Part shown: positions 33,488 through 37,951 of the stretch, piece after piece
Layout of the letters: the number at the start of each line of letters is the position of its first letter
How positions within the stretch are numbered: the stretch's first letter is position 1
DNA from: Bacteroidota bacterium
Lineage (GTDB): Bacteria > Bacteroidota > Bacteroidia > B-17B0 > Aurantibacillaceae
NCBI GenBank assembly: GCA_023251755.1
Contig: JAHEYF010000039.1
Coordinates: 1-37,951 of the forward strand
DNA: 37,951 nucleotides
Direction: 5' to 3'
The notes under the pieces: generated by a model
Database searches by the model: none
What the model was told of the DNA's origin: nothing
The model's input: only the letters and a program-made list of their open reading frames with translations
Made by a program: the position numbers and the translations under genes

Positions 33488-34243
33488 CTATTCGAATTTT
33501 TTAAACTCAAGCTCTTTGCCGTCAAACACGGCGTAAGTCCTGTGATTCATCCATTCGCCGAGGTTAATATAACGGCTGTTGGCGGCAGGTTTTAAATCGA
33601 GGGGCAAATGCCTGTGCCCAAAAATAAAATAATCGATGTGCTGTTGCTGCAAAACTTCTTGGCAATAAACAAACAACCATTCCTTGTCTTCACCTAAAAA
33701 AACCTTGTCTTTTTTGCGACTGGATTTCCCACTTACACGGCTGCACCAATTTCCAAGGCCAATAGAAAAATTGGGGTGAAAACGGGCAAACAACCATTGG
33801 CAGACTTTACTGTGGAAAAAAATTTTGAAAAATTTGTACTTGCGATCGCCTGGTCCTAAGCCATCCCCGTGTCCTATGTAAAACTTTTTGCCGCCGTATT
33901 CGCGGACAATTGGCTTTGTAAACAATTTCACACCTGTTTCATGCGGTAAATAATCGTACATCCACATATCGTGGTTACCGGTAAATACATTTATTGTAAT
34001 GCCTGCATCTGTGAGTGCTGCTATTTTACCCAGCAAGCGGACGTATCCTTTGGGTACGGTGTATTTGTGCTCGAACCAAAAATCAAATATATCGCCCACC
34101 AGGTATATTTCTTTTGCATCACGTGCCGCCAGGTCTAACCACTGCACTACTAATTTCTCGCGTTGAAGGCTTTCTTCGTAAGAAGGCACTCCCAAATGAA
34201 AATCAGAGGCAAAATATATTTTTGTTCTTTCGCTCATGTTCAT
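33488..34243 (-). CDS. lpxH: UDP-2,3-diacylglucosamine diphosphatase
   Basis: A 251-residue calcineurin-like phosphoesterase of lipid A synthesis that cleaves UDP-2,3-diacylglucosamine to lipid X. The metal-site motifs are complete: DFHLG, GDIFDFWFE, GNHDMW, GHGDG and FGHRH. It is active at the inner face of the membrane. The start may be at 34243 or two codons later (MSERTK). It follows the M1 peptidase gene after 9 bp, so the two are co-transcribed. Confidence 0.93.
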   Translation of the reverse strand: MNMSERTKIYFASDFHLGVPSYEESLQREKLVVQWLDLAARDAKEIYLVGDIFDFWFEHKYTVPKGYVRLLGKIAALTDAGITINVFTGNHDMWMYDYLPHETGVKLFTKPIVREYGGKKFYIGHGDGLGPGDRKYKFFKIFFHSKVCQWLFARFHPNFSIGLGNWCSRVSGKSSRKKDKVFLGEDKEWLFVYCQEVLQQQHIDYFIFGHRHLPLDLKPAANSRYINLGEWMNHRTYAVFDGKELEFKKFE

Positions 34244-34252
34244 TTTGCGCCC

Positions 34253-37200
34253 TTACAAAGGCACAACACTTTTAATGAGGTTAAAGGGGTTGGCTAAGTT
34301 TAAATTTAAAGTGAAGCGGATGTTGTCTACAAACCTGGTGTTTGGGTTATTGGTGTTAATGGCATCAGTAATGTTTTTCGAATTAACCAACGGAACATAT
34401 ATTTCAAAAATATTTTTAATCAGCGGCAATCCTATTCCCCCACTGTATAAAAACTCAGGGTCGCTTATTCCTTTGGTAGTTCCGCTTTGCGTAATGTAAG
34501 TAATGTTGGTGCTGTATAGGCCAAAGTCGGCATAAACCAATAAAGGTAATTTAAACAGCTTGGGCGATTTTACATTCAGGCTGCTCAGCCAGTTGTCACT
34601 TTGTCCCAATATGCTTCCAATTTTAAATGCGCCATCGGTTTCGGTAAATTGTTGGAAGCCTAAGTTAGGGGCCGATGCAGCGCTTCTTCCAAAATAAATA
34701 TTATCGTATAAATAATCCTGAAAACCGGTTTGCCCACTCATCCTGAACCTGAAATCGCCATTCATATAATGATCAAACATTTTTCCCGCGAAGAAACGAA
34801 AATCTACAAATTTCTTATGTTTTAAAGTAATGGAATAATTCGCGGTAATGGAAACTTTATTCATGCCGTTGCTCAATTGTGCATTCAGTAAAATTTTAAA
34901 AGGGTTTATTTTCCCTTTATTTTCAATGGTATAACGAATATCATGAATGGAGTAAGCAGATTGATTCTTAAAGTAACCCGATTCCCATTGACCAATAACA
35001 AATTGATAAAAATCTTTTTTCACATTCACAATTCTGTAAGCCAATTGTTGTGCAATTGGGCTGCGTTTATTCTTTTTTCCAAACTCAATAGCAAGGTAAG
35101 GCTCCATTTTTGTATAATTCAATGGGGCCTTTGTTTTTTCATCTATACCATAAGCAAATCGGGCAGACTTAAGGCCAAAAGACAGTTGTTGTATAAAATT
35201 TTTCCCCAAGGCAATATTTCCCTGTATTTTTCCATAACCGCAAATAGTATTGGTACCAAAGGAATACAGGGGGGCTAAATCAAGTTCCACTTTTTTCTGA
35301 AACAGGCAATGGTTGTATACCGCAAGCCCTAACATACCTTTGTTGTATTGGTTGTAGCCTGTTATGGGGGTCCAGAACAACTGGGTTTTATTGGGGTCGT
35401 CAAGGGCTGCAATAAACTCAGGTTTTAAAGGTTCCATTTTTTTAAAAATCCCATTTGTCCGGATAATATTGTTCCTGCGGTTTATTTCGGGCATATACCC
35501 AAAATAGTCTATTTTAAATTCGTCAATTTCCGATGGTGGAAAGAGCAGGGCTTCTTTCCCATCAAAACCATCGTACCACACCATCCCCCGAATCTTTCCG
35601 TTTTTCAGGCCGCACAAGGCAACCGGGCCTTTAATGGCCCCCACATTTTTTACGATCACCTGGTAATTTCCATCTTCTAATTTTTTGCTTTTACAAATTT
35701 TGTAATCCAATATTTTAGTGCTGCCGATCAGGTCGTCAAAAAACCAGGAAAGGTTTTTTTCGCTGTAGTATTCAAGTACCCGGCGAAGGTCGTTGGGCTG
35801 GGGATGCCTGAATTTCCAGTTGTCGAAATAAAACTGCATGGCGTTGTCAAAATCATCCTCGCCCATGTAGTTCATCAGGTAGTCAAATAAAATAGCTGTT
35901 TTGGAATAGACAATTCCTCCATAATTCAGTTCAATAAAATTCTGGGAGGGCAATTCACAGGGCTGATCCTTTTTTAAATGTGCGGGGTAAGCGTACAGTA
36001 ACTCATATTGCGCCTTGTGTTTAAACCGGTTTAATCCAAACATTTTAAAAGTACTGTCGCGGCCAAGCATAGCGCCAACAGTAGCGCCGGGGTATTTGGT
36101 ACGGATGTAACGCATTTCGTTAAATGAATTAATTCCTTCGTCCATCCAGGCGTGATCACGTTCGTTGGAACCCAGCATACCATAAAACCAGTTGTGCCCC
36201 ACTTCGTGCATAATCACATTTTCGAGGGCAAATTCGTTATCGGTGGTACCAATAACGGTAATGTTCGGGTACTCCATTCCGCCACCTGCACTGATGGTAC
36301 CATCAACCGCGGTAACATGTTTGTACTGGTAATCCCCGTTCCACATCGAATAAAAAAACGTAGCGTCGTTCAGGTAAGCAATGGCGTCTTTCCACAATTC
36401 AAATTTTTCGTTGGTAAACATCGCCCAGGTGGTAACGGTGCGTTTGCTGTAAGGCATCATCACTTCGCCTTTCAACACATTGTAACGTTTGTCGCAAAAC
36501 CAGGCAAAGTCGTGTACATTACTTTGCTTAAAACGCAGGGTTTTAATTTGCTCCGATGATTCAGGGAAAGACATATCGTGATCAACAAAGCTGGAATTTT
36601 TAGAAGCCCCGTAGTCCGCTATTTTCTTTTCGGTGTTTTTTATTTTTGTGTTCAGCCAGTCCAATTCCGCTGCACCATCTACCATATCACCGGTAGCTCC
36701 CAGTACATAATTTTTCGGGACAGTGATGCTTACATCAAAACTTCCGAATTCAGAATAAAACTCACCCTGATTCAGGTACGGCATTTGGTGCCAGCCCTGC
36801 ATATCATACACTGCAGGCTTGGGGTACCACTGTGTAATGGTATAAGCCTGTCCAACGTGACCGAGGCGCGAAATTTTCCCGGAAGGAAGTTTTACATGAA
36901 AGGGTGTGGTGATGTTTATTTTTTGCCCGGGCTTTAAAGGCTCGTTTAAAATAAGTTTACATATATCAATGTGAACGGGGTCGTACTCTGTTTTTACCGG
37001 CTGATCGTTTACTTTAAAATCCAGCTGATCGATGTAACCCAGGTCATCATCGGTGGCGAAATACATTTTAGTTGAACCGTTTTCTGCTAATTGCCGGGCC
37101 AATGCGGTGTGCTGATCTTTATATGCATTCGGCCAAAGGTGCATATAAATGAAAGTCAATTCGTCGTGCGAGTTGTTGATGTACTCCATCGATTCGGAGG

Positions 37201-37330
37201 CGTTCAGTTCGTGCGTACGGTCGTTGAGAGTAACCTGAATGTTGTAATTAACCTGTTGCTGAAAATATTCCTGCGCATATTGCTGTGAGCAGATCAATAA
37301 ACTACTTATGGTAAGAAATATTCGTCTCAT
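34253..37330 (-). CDS. M1-family (gluzincin) aminopeptidase-like protein
   Basis: A 1025-residue protein with a short signal peptide (cut near QYAQ). An M1 domain spans about 25-560: GGGMEYPN (equivalent of GxMEN) at 349-356, HEVGH at 375-379 and the third zinc ligand E398 in WMDEGIN, i.e. HExxHx18E. The remaining 450 residues are beta-rich (ITANYSITLKHK, FRFRMSGQTGFQDYLYDNIYF) and look like an outer-membrane barrel or repeat region ending in NLANPFNLIKSVVPL. It is envelope-located. The peptide substrate is unknown. It lies 9 bp upstream of lpxH in the same transcript. Confidence 0.88.
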   Translation of the reverse strand: MRRIFLTISSLLICSQQYAQEYFQQQVNYNIQVTLNDRTHELNASESMEYINNSHDELTFIYMHLWPNAYKDQHTALARQLAENGSTKMYFATDDDLGYIDQLDFKVNDQPVKTEYDPVHIDICKLILNEPLKPGQKINITTPFHVKLPSGKISRLGHVGQAYTITQWYPKPAVYDMQGWHQMPYLNQGEFYSEFGSFDVSITVPKNYVLGATGDMVDGAAELDWLNTKIKNTEKKIADYGASKNSSFVDHDMSFPESSEQIKTLRFKQSNVHDFAWFCDKRYNVLKGEVMMPYSKRTVTTWAMFTNEKFELWKDAIAYLNDATFFYSMWNGDYQYKHVTAVDGTISAGGGMEYPNITVIGTTDNEFALENVIMHEVGHNWFYGMLGSNERDHAWMDEGINSFNEMRYIRTKYPGATVGAMLGRDSTFKMFGLNRFKHKAQYELLYAYPAHLKKDQPCELPSQNFIELNYGGIVYSKTAILFDYLMNYMGEDDFDNAMQFYFDNWKFRHPQPNDLRRVLEYYSEKNLSWFFDDLIGSTKILDYKICKSKKLEDGNYQVIVKNVGAIKGPVALCGLKNGKIRGMVWYDGFDGKEALLFPPSEIDEFKIDYFGYMPEINRRNNIIRTNGIFKKMEPLKPEFIAALDDPNKTQLFWTPITGYNQYNKGMLGLAVYNHCLFQKKVELDLAPLYSFGTNTICGYGKIQGNIALGKNFIQQLSFGLKSARFAYGIDEKTKAPLNYTKMEPYLAIEFGKKNKRSPIAQQLAYRIVNVKKDFYQFVIGQWESGYFKNQSAYSIHDIRYTIENKGKINPFKILLNAQLSNGMNKVSITANYSITLKHKKFVDFRFFAGKMFDHYMNGDFRFRMSGQTGFQDYLYDNIYFGRSAASAPNLGFQQFTETDGAFKIGSILGQSDNWLSSLNVKSPKLFKLPLLVYADFGLYSTNITYITQSGTTKGISDPEFLYSGGIGLPLIKNIFEIYVPLVNSKNITDAINTNNPNTRFVDNIRFTLNLNLANPFNLIKSVVPL

Positions 37331-37379
37331 GTAAAAAATTTACCCTTTCCGTATCAAAGAGTAATGTATAAAAAATTGT

Positions 37380-37951
37380 TTAGTTACTTAACAATTCTTC
37401 TACTTTCTTTTCTAATTCTTCGCCACGCAAACCTTTTGCAGCAATGTTGCCTTTTCTGTCTACCAATATGGTAAAGGGTATGGCTGTGATATTAAATGTT
37501 GCGCATACTGATGATTGCCATCCTCCCAGGTCCGACACATGCGTCCAGGGCAAGCCGTCTTTTTCAATGGCTTTTACCCACTTGTCTTTTTCTTCATCCA
37601 ATGATACGCCGTACACCTCAAATCCCTTTGAATGAAATTTATTGTATACCCGAACAACATTCGGGTTTTCCCTGCGGCAGGGGCCACACCAGCTTGCCCA
37701 AAAATCCACCAGTACTATTTTTCCTTTAAACGATGAAAGCGCAATTAATTTCCCATCCGGATTGTTCAATTGAATGTCCGGCATTGCAGCGCCTGTTGGC
37801 ATAGCTTTGTTTTGCGATTCTTTTAATTCAAATTGTTTTTTATAATTCTCCAGGTTCGTTTTTAATTCCTTGGTGTAAAATGAGGCCGGGTATTTGTCCT
37901 GAAGCGCTACCGATACTTTTTCACAAACAGGCAGGTATTTTTCGATGTTGA
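37380..37951 (-). CDS. TlpA-like thioredoxin-family protein (5' end outside window)
   Basis: The frame is open from the stop at 37380 to the right window edge, so the N-terminus is missing; the ATG at 37802 is internal because coding sequence continues before it. The C-terminal 140 residues are an AhpC/TSA-TlpA thioredoxin fold: FKGKIVLVDFWASWCGPCRRENPNV with the CGPC site, FEVYGVSLDEEKD, and the cis-proline ITAIPFTILVDRKG. The preceding part is helical and charged, as in the DUF4369-thioredoxin lipoproteins of Bacteroidota. Probably a periplasmic, membrane-attached disulfide reductase. Confidence 0.88.
   Translation of the reverse strand, partial: NIEKYLPVCEKVSVALQDKYPASFYTKELKTNLENYKKQFELKESQNKAMPTGAAMPDIQLNNPDGKLIALSSFKGKIVLVDFWASWCGPCRRENPNVVRVYNKFHSKGFEVYGVSLDEEKDKWVKAIEKDGLPWTHVSDLGGWQSSVCATFNITAIPFTILVDRKGNIAAKGLRGEELEKKVEELLSN

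Overview
The window looks like a chromosomal segment of a member of the Bacteroidota. It has type IX secretion (T9SS) C-terminal domains, two giant PKD proteins with gliding-motility-type C-termini, several matches to the Bacteroidota promoter element TAnnTTTG, and a DUF3109 protein, HldD and LpxH of the types usual in that phylum. No rRNA, tRNA, CRISPR array, transposase or integrase was seen.

Region 1 (1-2700) is accessory DNA. It holds the 3' end of an unrecognised gene, a TIR-like (Cap12/PF10137-type) protein, a truncated BRO-N antirepressor remnant between two copies of a direct repeat, and a class I Fic toxin. A 51-residue VbhA-like antitoxin is encoded tail-to-tail with the Fic gene, which lacks a canonical start codon. 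Region 2 (3168-6953) has a secreted thioredoxin-like T9SS protein, an ankyrin protein, a cold-shock-domain protein and a head-GIN lipoprotein. Region 3 (7278-13012) is a two-gene leftward operon of PKD surface proteins. Region 4 (13519-15108) has rsgA and a DUF3109 protein.

Region 5 (15415-24868) is a suf iron-sulfur cluster operon: A-type carrier, sufB, sufC, sufD, sufS, sufE and a SufT-like DUF59 gene. It is interrupted by two four-helix-bundle (23S rRNA intervening-sequence protein type) genes, a class II Fic gene and a GT-C-like membrane protein. A clear Bacteroidota promoter with two palindromes precedes it. The first four-helix-bundle gene is bracketed by a perfect 28-bp inverted repeat and the second by an imperfect one. 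Both therefore resemble rRNA intervening sequences placed inside a protein operon; this is the most unusual thing in the window.

Region 6 (25019-37951) is mostly housekeeping: pabB, a small outer-membrane-like protein, an M48 peptidase, hldD, a long-chain acyl-CoA synthetase, folA, lpxH, an M1-family peptidase and a partial TlpA-like thioredoxin. pabB and folA both serve folate metabolism; hldD and lpxH both serve lipopolysaccharide synthesis.

Several intergenic spacers share short words, notably a 12-mer found four times and only between genes. Some of these words form interleaved inverted repeats.
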